From Bacteroidia bacterium 43-41 (GTDB lineage: Bacteria > Bacteroidota > Bacteroidia > Bacteroidales > Dysgonomonadaceae), in assembly GCA_001898165.1 (NCBI GenBank), contig MKTD01000039.1, positions 1 through 64,000 of the forward strand: 64,000 bases of DNA, given 5' to 3'. Below, piece after piece: positions 8,113 to 15,776 of this stretch. The position numbers were made by a program, and so were the translations under genes. The notes under the pieces were generated by a model. That model was given only the letters and a program-made list of their open reading frames with translations, did no database searches and was not told the origin of the DNA. Every line of letters begins with the position of its first letter. Within the stretch, counting starts at the first letter, position 1.

Positions 8113-9132
8113 ATGAAAATATTGGTTACCGGCGCTGCCGGATTTATTGGTTACCACGTTGCAAAAAAACTGTTTACACAGGGTTTTGAAGTGGTCGGGC
8201 TCGATAATATCAATGGATATTACGATGTTGGGTTAAAATTTGCACGCCTGTCGGATTCGGGAATCCGGAAAGAAAAAATAAAAACAGGCGAATGGGTACA
8301 AAGCGATAAATTTCCAAGCTATCGTTTTATGCAACTCGATTTAACCGATCGGGAAAATATGTTTTTACTTTTTAAGAATGAAAAATTTACCCATGTAATC
8401 AATCTTGCTGCACAAGCGGGTGTCAGGTATTCACTCGAAAATCCCCTGTCTTACATTCATTCCAACATTGTTGGTTTTACCAACTTGCTCGAAGCTTGCC
8501 GCACGTTGCCCGTCCAACATCTGGTGTATGCCAGTTCAAGCAGCGTGTATGGCGAGGATACGCCCATACCGTACAAGGAATCTGCCCGTACCGATCATCC
8601 GGTAAGCTTATATGCCGCTACTAAAAAAGCCAATGAACTGTTGGCTTACAGTTACAGTAAACTGTATAAATTGCCGGTAACCGGTATCCGTTTTTTTACC
8701 GTTTACGGGCCATGGGGACGTCCCGATATGGCTCCCTGGCTGTTTATGTCCGCCATTTCGAAAGGCAAAGCCATAAAGGTATTCAATAAAGGGGATATGC
8801 AACGCGATTTTACGTATATTGACGACGTGGTGGAAGGTGTAATGAAGATTATTCCGTCTCCACCTCAATCCGTCGTTCCGAGTATGGTTTATAATATGGG
8901 TTGTTCGTCGCCCGTGCAATTGATGAATTTTATCCGGGTTATTGAAAAAGTTACCGGAAAACATGCGATTATGGAGATGGCCGACATGCAACCCGGCGAC
9001 GTTGTTTCCACGTTTGCCGACACCTCATTGCTCGAAGCCGACTTTGGATACAAACCCTCCACGCCGGTAGAGCAAGGTATCGAAAAATTTCACGAATGGT
9101 TCAGGGATTATGAAACGGGAAAATTTGGATAG
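8113..9132 (+). CDS. UDP-glucuronate 4-epimerase-like NAD-dependent epimerase
   Basis: The 339-residue product is an extended short-chain dehydrogenase. It has the NAD-binding GAAGFIG (residues 7-13), the catalytic serine region SSSSVYGE, and YAATKKANE with the catalytic Tyr/Lys. The insertion LKFARLSDSGI near the N-terminus and the C-terminal FADTSLLEADFGYKPSTPVEQGIEKFHEWF are typical of UDP-glucuronate epimerases making UDP-galacturonate. The ATG at 8113 gives the standard MKILVTGAAGF start; an upstream in-frame codon would overlap the previous gene. Its 3' end overlaps the convergent udk gene by 25 bases. Confidence 0.87.
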   Translation: MKILVTGAAGFIGYHVAKKLFTQGFEVVGLDNINGYYDVGLKFARLSDSGIRKEKIKTGEWVQSDKFPSYRFMQLDLTDRENMFLLFKNEKFTHVINLAAQAGVRYSLENPLSYIHSNIVGFTNLLEACRTLPVQHLVYASSSSVYGEDTPIPYKESARTDHPVSLYAATKKANELLAYSYSKLYKLPVTGIRFFTVYGPWGRPDMAPWLFMSAISKGKAIKVFNKGDMQRDFTYIDDVVEGVMKIIPSPPQSVVPSMVYNMGCSSPVQLMNFIRVIEKVTGKHAIMEMADMQPGDVVSTFADTSLLEADFGYKPSTPVEQGIEKFHEWFRDYETGKFG

Positions 9133-9755
9133 GCAACGGGTGGTTTTGCAAGTAACTTTCCCAAGATGGCCGAAGAGATGAAATCCGCCGCTTTAGTATT
9201 TAATCCTCCGCCCATCACCAGCATATCGGCACGATCACGCGATGGCTTTATAAACTCTTCGTGCATCGGACGCACGGTTTGGTAGTAGCGTTTTATTACT
9301 TCCTGGGCAGTTCTGCCGCGCGACTCCATGTCGCGTTCGATAATGCGCGAAAGCCGGTAATCCGACTCTACCTCCAGATAAATACGCATATCCATCTCTT
9401 CGCAGAGCTCGGGCTGTGTAAGAATCAAAATTCCCTCAACCAATAAAATCTTGTTGGGTTTTATCCGGATCGTTTCGGGCTGGCGGGAACAGGTGAGATA
9501 CGAGTAAGTAGGGGAATCTATCTCTTGTCCCGATTTCAGTTTTTGTATATCGGTCAGCATCAAATCCCATTCAATGGAGCCGGGATGGTCGAAATTCAAC
9601 GCCCTGCGCTGCTCGATGGGCAAATGGCTGCTGTCTTTGTAGTATGAATCCTGCGTAAGCAGTGAAATCTGGTCGTAGGGAACTCTTTCGAGAATGGAAT
9701 TTACCAAGGTTGTTTTTCCTGAGCCGGACCCCCCGGCAATACCGATTGTGAACAT
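9108..9755 (-). CDS. udk: Uridine kinase
   Basis: Uridine kinase phosphorylates uridine and cytidine in pyrimidine salvage. The 215-residue product begins MFTIGIAGGSGSGKTT, with a P-loop at residues 8-15. It has the family's LLTQDSYYKD, NFDHPGSIEWDLM and SRIIERDMESRGR lid segments, and the family's normal length. It is encoded leftward, converges on the epimerase gene with a 25-base overlap of their 3' ends, and lies 43 bases downstream of argR. Confidence 0.95.
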   Translation of the reverse strand: MFTIGIAGGSGSGKTTLVNSILERVPYDQISLLTQDSYYKDSSHLPIEQRRALNFDHPGSIEWDLMLTDIQKLKSGQEIDSPTYSYLTCSRQPETIRIKPNKILLVEGILILTQPELCEEMDMRIYLEVESDYRLSRIIERDMESRGRTAQEVIKRYYQTVRPMHEEFIKPSRDRADMLVMGGGLNTKAADFISSAILGKLLAKPPVAYPNFPVS

Positions 9756-9798
9756 AGAACGATTTACAAATTACAATTTATGATGGTGGATTGGGGAT

Positions 9799-10278
9799 TT
9801 ATTCCCTGGCGAACAGTAGTTTAAGTGAATTGATAATGTCGGCTTTGTTGCTGTTTTCACGAAGAATAACCAGGACAGTGTCGTTTCCGGCAACGGTTGC
9901 CATAACTCCCGGAATATTGTTGGTATCGATATCCTGAGCTATTCCGTGGGCATATCCACCCGGAGTTTTTAGAACGGCAAGCTGGCCCGAGAACTCGATG
10001 TTGATGATTCCGTGACGGGAAAAAGGGGAGGTCATCCCAAACTTTTCTGCTCTGGGCCGGGGCAATTGAATCCCAGGCAGCCGATAAAAATAGTTGCCCG
10101 CCGCGTCGGGCGTTTTGGCCACCTTCATCTCTCGAAAATCGCGCGACAACGTAGCTTGCGTCAGCTCAAAACCCCTCTCGGAAAGCTGTTTCAACAATTC
10201 CTCCTGACTCTCAATGGAGTTCTTGCTCAAAATCTGTGCAATAGCTTCCTGACGTTCGTCTTTTCCGGGTCTCTTCAT
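9799..10278 (-). CDS. argR: Arginine repressor ArgR
   Basis: ArgR is a hexameric winged-helix regulator that represses arginine biosynthesis when bound to arginine. The 159-residue product has an N-terminal DNA-binding domain (AIAQILSKNSIESQEELLKQ, with TQATLSRDFREMKVAK as the recognition region). The C-terminal oligomerisation and arginine-binding domain has GGYAHGIAQDID and IPGVMATVAGNDTVLVI. The start overlaps the stop of the upstream lipoprotein gene in an ATGA arrangement, so the two are translationally coupled. No arginine biosynthesis genes lie in this window. Confidence 0.93.
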   Translation of the reverse strand: MKRPGKDERQEAIAQILSKNSIESQEELLKQLSERGFELTQATLSRDFREMKVAKTPDAAGNYFYRLPGIQLPRPRAEKFGMTSPFSRHGIINIEFSGQLAVLKTPGGYAHGIAQDIDTNNIPGVMATVAGNDTVLVILRENSNKADIINSLKLLFARE

Positions 10279-10868
10279 TTATCACTTCCTCCAAAAGTGA
10301 AAACAACCGGTATGGGCGCCGGAACTTTGATGGGCGTATTCCCAACCATAAGTTTAGGCCAAAGCTTTACTGTCACTTTTGTTTCATCGGACGACAAGCC
10401 TAAAAAACCGCTCAGCTCACGGGCTACCCGGTCGCGGGAGTATCTGTTCATTATATTTTTCAAATCCACTCCGATAGATAATGGCAGAACGGATGTTTGC
10501 CCCGGTTCAACACGGACGGGAACATCCATCTTCCCCGTTGTGATTTCCATTTCGTTGATTTCAATGGCATACTCGAGCGCGTTTAGAAAGGCAACCGCCT
10601 GATTGGGATTTTTTACATCCATTTTGAGGGTCATGCTGAAAGGGATGGTTTGTAAATTCCCTCCGGTCAGAATACTCGAAATGGAAGCAAAGTTAGAAAG
10701 AGAGATGGTGGAACCGTCTCCCAAATTTATCCCCGCCAACTGCATATCGGAAATGGAGTTGTACTTGTATTCGCATTGCGATAATTGAATGGCTCCGCCA
10801 ATTTGCTTAAATACATCACAACTTGGCAACGAGAAAATCAGTAGTGAAAGAAATACTATTTTTTTCAT
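10275..10868 (-). CDS. LEA14-like lipoprotein
   Basis: The 197-residue product has a lipoprotein signal with Cys17 (FSLPSC-DVF). Its beta-rich body contains MTLKMDVKNPNQAVAFLNALEYAIEI and a later VRVEPGQTSVLPLSIGV segment, as in LEA14/WHy-type domains. These resemble water-stress proteins, and their role in bacteria is not established. It is coupled to argR by a 4-base overlap. The function of the pairing is unknown, and I see no arginine-related feature in the protein. Confidence 0.7.
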   Translation of the reverse strand: MKKIVFLSLLIFSLPSCDVFKQIGGAIQLSQCEYKYNSISDMQLAGINLGDGSTISLSNFASISSILTGGNLQTIPFSMTLKMDVKNPNQAVAFLNALEYAIEINEMEITTGKMDVPVRVEPGQTSVLPLSIGVDLKNIMNRYSRDRVARELSGFLGLSSDETKVTVKLWPKLMVGNTPIKVPAPIPVVFTFGGSDK

Positions 10869-10899
10869 CTCTCTATAGTTTTTTTAGTTGTTTATTCGA

Positions 10900-11946
10900 T
10901 TATCGGATAGTTACCATGGTTGCCCCAAATCCGTATTTGCTGAATGAAGCATCCTGGGAGTAACAATTCTTGTATCTGTTTCTTATTTCCTTGAGCAACG
11001 CATTCTTTAATACCCCGTCGCCCTTTCCATGAATAAAGACTATTTTCTGGCCTTTTCGTTTAAGATTCTCCTGCATCACTTCATTAAATTTCCTGAGTTG
11101 AAATTCAAGTATCTCGGCGTTATTCATGCCTTCCTGGCTGTCAATCAGCTGATTAATATGTAAATCCACTTCAATGACCGGGTCTTTCTCTTTCCTCAAT
11201 ACTTTTTGTACACGGGGGCGGTCTTCGGAAACGTTCTTTTCCTGCATGGCACGCTGGATATCGCCTGCCGAAACCAGCATTTCCCATTCGGGAATATCGT
11301 CCCGGGTGATGTAGTAAACAAGTGCTTTTTCGTCAAAATAATCGTTCTCCGTAAAACTGTGCAGCTTGTAAAACTTTACGGTATCAATACGCAATTCAAC
11401 CGAGACCGGATTCTTGAAACGGTACGTTTTGTTATGCTTGAACGATACAAACTGAACGCAAACTTTTTCCAAATCGTTTAGCTGCGACTTATCGAATTCT
11501 TCGATGAAAATCTGCGTGTTCGGTTCAACAATACCGTTGAAACGACTTTTCCACGAGTTGTTTTCGCGACTCATGTAGTTGAAGAACAGGTAATAATTAC
11601 TGTCGTTTACAAAATAACATTCAAACGATGTCTGGGTTATGTTTTTGATATCGACAGGCAGGTAAACCAGGCAGGTTGTGATTTTTTCGCCTTCGGCGGT
11701 TTCGGAAATCAAGTTCGTCTCGTTAAGATGAACAACCGGTTCTTTATCGGGAACCTCAGCCTCGGGTTGACCTAATTTTTCGTTTCCAGCAGTTTCCACA
11801 ACAACACATTCCGAAACAAGAACAGGTACGTCAAATCCGTTTTCGTCTTCAACAATAACCAGTTGCTTGTTTAAAAAACCTTTTACTTGTCCACCGCCAA
11901 CGGTGTTCAGAAAGCGCACTTTGTCGCCGATTTGTAATTTCTTCAT
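10900..11946 (-). CDS. DUF2027 protein with C-terminal Smr domain
   Basis: The 348-residue product starts with a small beta-rich domain (KKLQIGDKVRFLNTVGGGQVKGF). It continues with the DUF2027 region typical of Bacteroidota and ends with an Smr domain (about 265-348) carrying IDSQEGMNNAEILEFQLRKF and the IVFIHGKGDGVLKNALLKEI signature. Smr domains are DNA- or RNA-nicking modules, as in the C-terminus of MutS2. A role in nucleic-acid processing is plausible, but the family has no settled function. The ATG at 11946 is preferred to a TTG four codons upstream. It is divergent from queA. Confidence 0.85.
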   Translation of the reverse strand: MKKLQIGDKVRFLNTVGGGQVKGFLNKQLVIVEDENGFDVPVLVSECVVVETAGNEKLGQPEAEVPDKEPVVHLNETNLISETAEGEKITTCLVYLPVDIKNITQTSFECYFVNDSNYYLFFNYMSRENNSWKSRFNGIVEPNTQIFIEEFDKSQLNDLEKVCVQFVSFKHNKTYRFKNPVSVELRIDTVKFYKLHSFTENDYFDEKALVYYITRDDIPEWEMLVSAGDIQRAMQEKNVSEDRPRVQKVLRKEKDPVIEVDLHINQLIDSQEGMNNAEILEFQLRKFNEVMQENLKRKGQKIVFIHGKGDGVLKNALLKEIRNRYKNCYSQDASFSKYGFGATMVTIR

Positions 11947-11975
11947 TCGAACCTGCAAGTTTCTTAATTACATTT

Positions 11976-12006
11976 TTTGATGCAAGCGCAAAGTTGCCTA
12001 ATTTTG
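11976..12006 (+). promoter_or_regulatory. Promoter of queA
   Basis: TTTG (11976-11979), a 19-base spacer and TAATTTTG (11999-12006) match the Bacteroidota promoter consensus. The -7 element ends 49 bases before the queA start codon. Confidence 0.7.
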
Positions 12007-12055
12007 TCGGATTATTTGCAGAAATAGGAATAAAAAAAGACTAATTTTCTTAAAA

Positions 12056-13285
12056 ATGAAAAAATGCGATGTTGAAAAAATCAGAATTGCCGATTATAAT
12101 TATACGCTTCCCGATGAAAAAATAGCCAAATATCCTTTACAGAAAAGAGATGCTTCAAAATTACTGCTCTTCGAAAACAATAAGATATCCACTGTACATT
12201 TCTCCGGGATTGCGGCACAAATTCCCGAAGACAGCTTAATGATTTTCAATGATACCCGCGTAATCCATGCCCGGTTGATTTTTGAAAAAAACACGGGTGC
12301 CTTTATCGAAGTTTTTTGCCTTTCTCCCTTTGCTCCAAAAGATTATTCAATTAACTTTCAACAACGTGCAACCTGTTCCTGGTGTTGTATGATTGGCAAC
12401 GCAAAGCGCTGGAAAGACGATGTTTTACAAATGCAAGTCTCCATAGAGGGTGAAGAAGTGTTGCTTTCAGCAAAAAAAACAGTGAAAACAGGGAGCAATG
12501 TGATCGTTGAGTTCTCGTGGAATAATCCGGATTTTACATTTTCCGAATTGTTGGAAGTTGCCGGCAAGTTGCCTATTCCCCCTTATTTAAATCGTGCTTC
12601 GGAAGCGAAAGATGATGAAACGTATCAAACCGTTTATTCGGCAGTGGAAGGATCGGTGGCTGCCCCCACGGCAGGATTGCACTTCACGCCCGAAGTTATG
12701 GAATCATTGCGCAAAAAGGGAGTCAAACCTGCTCATGTAACCCTGCATGTAGGTGCCGGGACCTTCAAGCCCGTGAAATCTGAAACGATCGGTAACCACG
12801 ATATGCATACGGAATTTATTTCCGTTTCAAGAGAGACCGTCCAAGCTCTGTACGAAAATGAAAACAGCCTGATTGTGGTGGGAACCACATCGATGCGCAC
12901 AGTGGAAAGTTTGTATTATGTGGGTAAAAAAATACTTCAACAACCGGATATCGACCCTGCGGAATTGGTGGTTTTTCAATGGGAGCCCTATGATGAAGAA
13001 AATCCAATTTTGCCAAAGCTCGCCTTGAAATCCATCATCGATTATCTCGATAAAAATAGTTTGGATCAATTGCTTGCCCTTACTCAAATTATGATTGTTC
13101 CCGGTTACGAGTTTCACTATCCGCAAGCGATGATTACCAATTTTCATCAGCCGCAAAGCACGTTGCTGTTGCTGATTGCTTCATTCATAGGTGAAAATTG
13201 GTTGCAGGTTTACGAGTATGCTTTGCAAAACGATTATCGTTTCCTGAGCTACGGGGATAGTTCATTGCTGTGGAGAATATTATAA
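12056..13285 (+). CDS. queA: S-adenosylmethionine:tRNA ribosyltransferase-isomerase
   Basis: QueA transfers the ribosyl group of SAM to 7-aminomethyl-7-deazaguanine in tRNA to give epoxyqueuosine. The 409-residue product has YTLPDEKIAKYPLQKRDASKLL near the start, LMIFNDTRVIHARL, AAPTAGLHFTPEVM, HVGAGTFKPV and the C-terminal AMITNFHQPQSTLLLLIASF. It is longer than the E. coli enzyme (about 355 residues), mainly through extra sequence around residues 80-160, a form common in Bacteroidota. It stands alone after its own promoter. Confidence 0.95.
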   Translation: MKKCDVEKIRIADYNYTLPDEKIAKYPLQKRDASKLLLFENNKISTVHFSGIAAQIPEDSLMIFNDTRVIHARLIFEKNTGAFIEVFCLSPFAPKDYSINFQQRATCSWCCMIGNAKRWKDDVLQMQVSIEGEEVLLSAKKTVKTGSNVIVEFSWNNPDFTFSELLEVAGKLPIPPYLNRASEAKDDETYQTVYSAVEGSVAAPTAGLHFTPEVMESLRKKGVKPAHVTLHVGAGTFKPVKSETIGNHDMHTEFISVSRETVQALYENENSLIVVGTTSMRTVESLYYVGKKILQQPDIDPAELVVFQWEPYDEENPILPKLALKSIIDYLDKNSLDQLLALTQIMIVPGYEFHYPQAMITNFHQPQSTLLLLIASFIGENWLQVYEYALQNDYRFLSYGDSSLLWRIL

Positions 13286-13356
13286 AAAAGAAAACTAAAC
13301 AGGGCTTTTTGTATCGGTTTGACAGGTCTGATGCCATTTTTGTGAATAAAATTTAG

Positions 13357-13364
13357 TATATTTG
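13357..13364 (+). promoter_or_regulatory. -7 element of the oad operon
   Basis: TATATTTG matches TAnnTTTG and lies 61 bases before the gamma-subunit gene. The nearest TTTG upstream (13339-13342) is only 14 bases away, so the -33 box is weak or absent. Confidence 0.45.
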
Positions 13365-13425
13365 TACTTTTAGATTTATACTTCAGAATATTAATAGGTT
13401 ATCAGTTTGAAAATAAGATAATTTT

Positions 13426-13695
13426 ATGGAAAATATAAACGAGGCACTGAGCCTTTTGCTGGTGGGTTTAATAACTGTTTTTGTTATTTTATACCTGGTG
13501 GTTTTAATTGGCAATCTGGTTATTCGCTTTACAAACCGATTTATGGCGACAGAACCCATAGCCGTGAGAAAAGAGATTGCAACCGGAAAAGCCAAACCTG
13601 CCAATCCCGCAAAAATTGCTGCCGTCATTGCTGCCGTTGAGGCAATAACCGGAGGTAAAGGGAGAGTAGAAAAGATCGACAAAATAGAGAAATAA
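13426..13695 (+). CDS. Sodium-pump decarboxylase gamma subunit (OadG-like)
   Basis: The 89-residue protein has a single N-terminal transmembrane helix (LSLLLVGLITVFVILYLVVLI). An Ala/Lys/Pro-rich linker and a short cytoplasmic tail follow. This is the usual build of OadG/MmdD subunits, which hold the soluble carboxyltransferase on the membrane pump. It is the first gene of a three-gene cluster, 21 bases before the alpha-subunit gene. The substrate of the complex cannot be decided from this subunit. Confidence 0.85.
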   Translation: MENINEALSLLLVGLITVFVILYLVVLIGNLVIRFTNRFMATEPIAVRKEIATGKAKPANPAKIAAVIAAVEAITGGKGRVEKIDKIEK

Positions 13696-13716
13696 ACAAT
13701 AATCATACGAACAAAC

Positions 13717-15630
13717 ATGGCAAAAGAAATTAAATTCAGTTTACTGTACAGAGACATGTGGCAATCGTCGGGCAAGTATGTGCCGACGGTTGAACAGCTG
13801 CTGGAAGTGGCTCCTGCAATAGTGGATATGGGATGTTTCGCGAGAGTTGAAACCAATGGAGGAGGATTTGAGCAGATAAACCTCCTTTTCGGGGAGAACC
13901 CAAACGTGGCCGTCCGGAAATGGACACAGCCGTTTAATGACGCCGGCATTCAGACACACATGCTGGAGCGCGGGCTGAACGGTATTCGCATGAGTCCCGT
14001 ACCGGCAGATATTCGCCGGTTGATGTTCCGGGTAAAGAAAAAACAGGGAACCGATATTGCACGCTCTTTCGATGGCCTTAACGACCCGCGCAACCTGGAA
14101 AGTTCCATAAAGTTTGCCAAAGAAGCCGGTATGATTTCGCAAGCCGCACTTAGCCTTACAGTATCGGAAGTACATACCGTGGAGTACTACACCAAACTTG
14201 CCGATACACTGATTGAAATGGGCGCCGATGAAATTTGCATGAAAGACATGGCAGGGATTGCCCGTCCGGCAAGCGTTGGAAAAATAATCAAAAATATTAA
14301 AGACAGACATCCTGATATTCCCATTACCTATCACGGACACGCTGGGCCGGGATTTCAGATGGCTTCTATTCTCGAAGCGGCCTACGCCGGCGTCGATTAC
14401 GTGGATACCGCTATGGAACCGCTAGCATGGGGAACGGGACATGCCGATGTGCTTGCTATCCAGGCAATGCTAAAGGATGCCGGATTTAACGTGCCGGATA
14501 TCAATATGAAAGCATATATGAAAGTCCGCTCTCTGACACAAAAATATATAGACGATTTTCTGGGATACTACATCAATCCGAAAAACAGGCTTATGAACTC
14601 GTTGCTTATCGGCCCCGGCCTGCCCGGCGGTATGATGGGAAGCTTGATGGCCGATTTGGAAAGTAACCTGGAGTCATTGAACAAGTGGCTGGCAAAAAAT
14701 GACAAACAGGAGATAACATTAGACGATTTACTGATCAAGCTTTTTAAAGAAGTGGCATACGTATGGCCCAAGATAGGAAACCCACCGTTGGTAACCCCGT
14801 TTAGCCAGTACGTGAAGAACCTGGCATTGATGAATGTCATGCAGATGGAAAGAGGCAAGGAGCGCTGGTCGATAATTGCCGATAATATCTGGGACATGAT
14901 TCTGGGCAGAGCGGGAAAACTACCGGGAACGCTGGCACCCGAAATTGTTCAGTTGATAAAAGAACAAGGCAGGGAGTTTTACGATGGGAATCCACAGAAC
15001 CTTTATCCTGATCAGTTGAATGAATTCCGTGCCGAAATGAAGAAAAACAACTGGGATTTCGGACAAGACGACGAAGAGTTGTTCGAGCTTGCCATGCATC
15101 CCGAACAATACAGAGCGTACAAATCGGGCGCTGCCAAAACCGCATTCGAACAAGACCTGGCCAAGCGAAGGGCTGCCACACAAGTTGAGAAACCCCAACC
15201 TGCCCCGGTGGATGCTCCGGCAAACGGGGTAACTAATAATTTCCAACCCCGGCAGTTGGTTATTAACGTGGATAACGAAGAATATATGGTGTACATATCC
15301 TATCCCGAGAACGACGGTATTCCGTTTCATCCCGTAAACAAGGCTGTTCCACCCCAACCAAAGGTGGTGGACAATCGGTCCGATTTTTCCAATGGAAAAA
15401 TAAAGGAAGTAATCTCTCCCCTCGAAGGAAAGTTTTACTTGACCAAAGACCCTTCGGAAACGCCGTTGAAGGTGGGTGCCCAGGTGAAAGTTGGAGAAAT
15501 AATCGGCTATATCGAATCCATGAAAACCTATAATGCCATAGCCGCCGAAGAAAGCGGAAAGGTGACTGAGATCTGTTTCTCAAACGGCGACTTAGTGGAG
15601 GAGGACGATATACTTGTAAAGTTGAACTGA
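13717..15630 (+). CDS. Biotin-dependent carboxyltransferase/decarboxylase alpha subunit (OadA-like)
   Basis: The 637-residue protein joins a carboxyltransferase barrel (about 5-300), a conserved middle domain and a C-terminal biotin-carrier domain (about 560-637). Lys603 in IESMKTYN is the biotin site. The family's RD (LLYRDMWQS), the carbamylatable lysine (CMKDMAG) and the metal histidines (YHGHAGPG) are present. Several motifs depart from textbook OadA: RDMWQSSG where RDAHQS is usual, and ESMKT for EAMKM. It may therefore act on oxaloacetate, pyruvate/methylmalonyl-CoA or another acid. With the gamma and beta subunits it should couple decarboxylation to sodium export. Confidence 0.85.
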   Translation: MAKEIKFSLLYRDMWQSSGKYVPTVEQLLEVAPAIVDMGCFARVETNGGGFEQINLLFGENPNVAVRKWTQPFNDAGIQTHMLERGLNGIRMSPVPADIRRLMFRVKKKQGTDIARSFDGLNDPRNLESSIKFAKEAGMISQAALSLTVSEVHTVEYYTKLADTLIEMGADEICMKDMAGIARPASVGKIIKNIKDRHPDIPITYHGHAGPGFQMASILEAAYAGVDYVDTAMEPLAWGTGHADVLAIQAMLKDAGFNVPDINMKAYMKVRSLTQKYIDDFLGYYINPKNRLMNSLLIGPGLPGGMMGSLMADLESNLESLNKWLAKNDKQEITLDDLLIKLFKEVAYVWPKIGNPPLVTPFSQYVKNLALMNVMQMERGKERWSIIADNIWDMILGRAGKLPGTLAPEIVQLIKEQGREFYDGNPQNLYPDQLNEFRAEMKKNNWDFGQDDEELFELAMHPEQYRAYKSGAAKTAFEQDLAKRRAATQVEKPQPAPVDAPANGVTNNFQPRQLVINVDNEEYMVYISYPENDGIPFHPVNKAVPPQPKVVDNRSDFSNGKIKEVISPLEGKFYLTKDPSETPLKVGAQVKVGEIIGYIESMKTYNAIAAEESGKVTEICFSNGDLVEEDDILVKLN

Positions 15631-15649
15631 AATATTTAATATACATTAC

Positions 15650-15756
15650 TGAACTTTCGCACGTTTTCTCGGATAACACATGCGGCTAAAACAGAGGCGG
15701 TCGCAAAATATCGTCAGACGATGATTTAGTCGCAATCATACGACTTGCGAAAGTTG
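15650..15756. repeat. Palindromic element family, short copy A
   Basis: The terminal inverted repeats are TGAACTTTCGCA (15650-15661) and TGCGAAAGTTG (15746-15756). An inner pair, TGCGGCTAAA (15681-15690) with TTTAGTCGCA (15725-15734), and a small ATCGT-CAG-ACGAT hairpin (15710-15722) lie inside. Flanking direct repeats AATATACATTAC (15638-15649) and AATATACATCAC (15757-15768) look like a target duplication. The copy sits between the alpha and beta subunit genes and lacks the long internal arm of the copies at 23795 and 59195. Confidence 0.75.
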
Positions 15757-15776
15757 AATATACATCACAATAAATA

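Noticed and set aside
15650-15756. Riboswitch or plain terminator between oadA and oadB
   Set aside because: The same sequence occurs at two unrelated loci with flanking direct repeats, and no stem-plus-T-run terminator is present, so a mobile palindromic element fits better.
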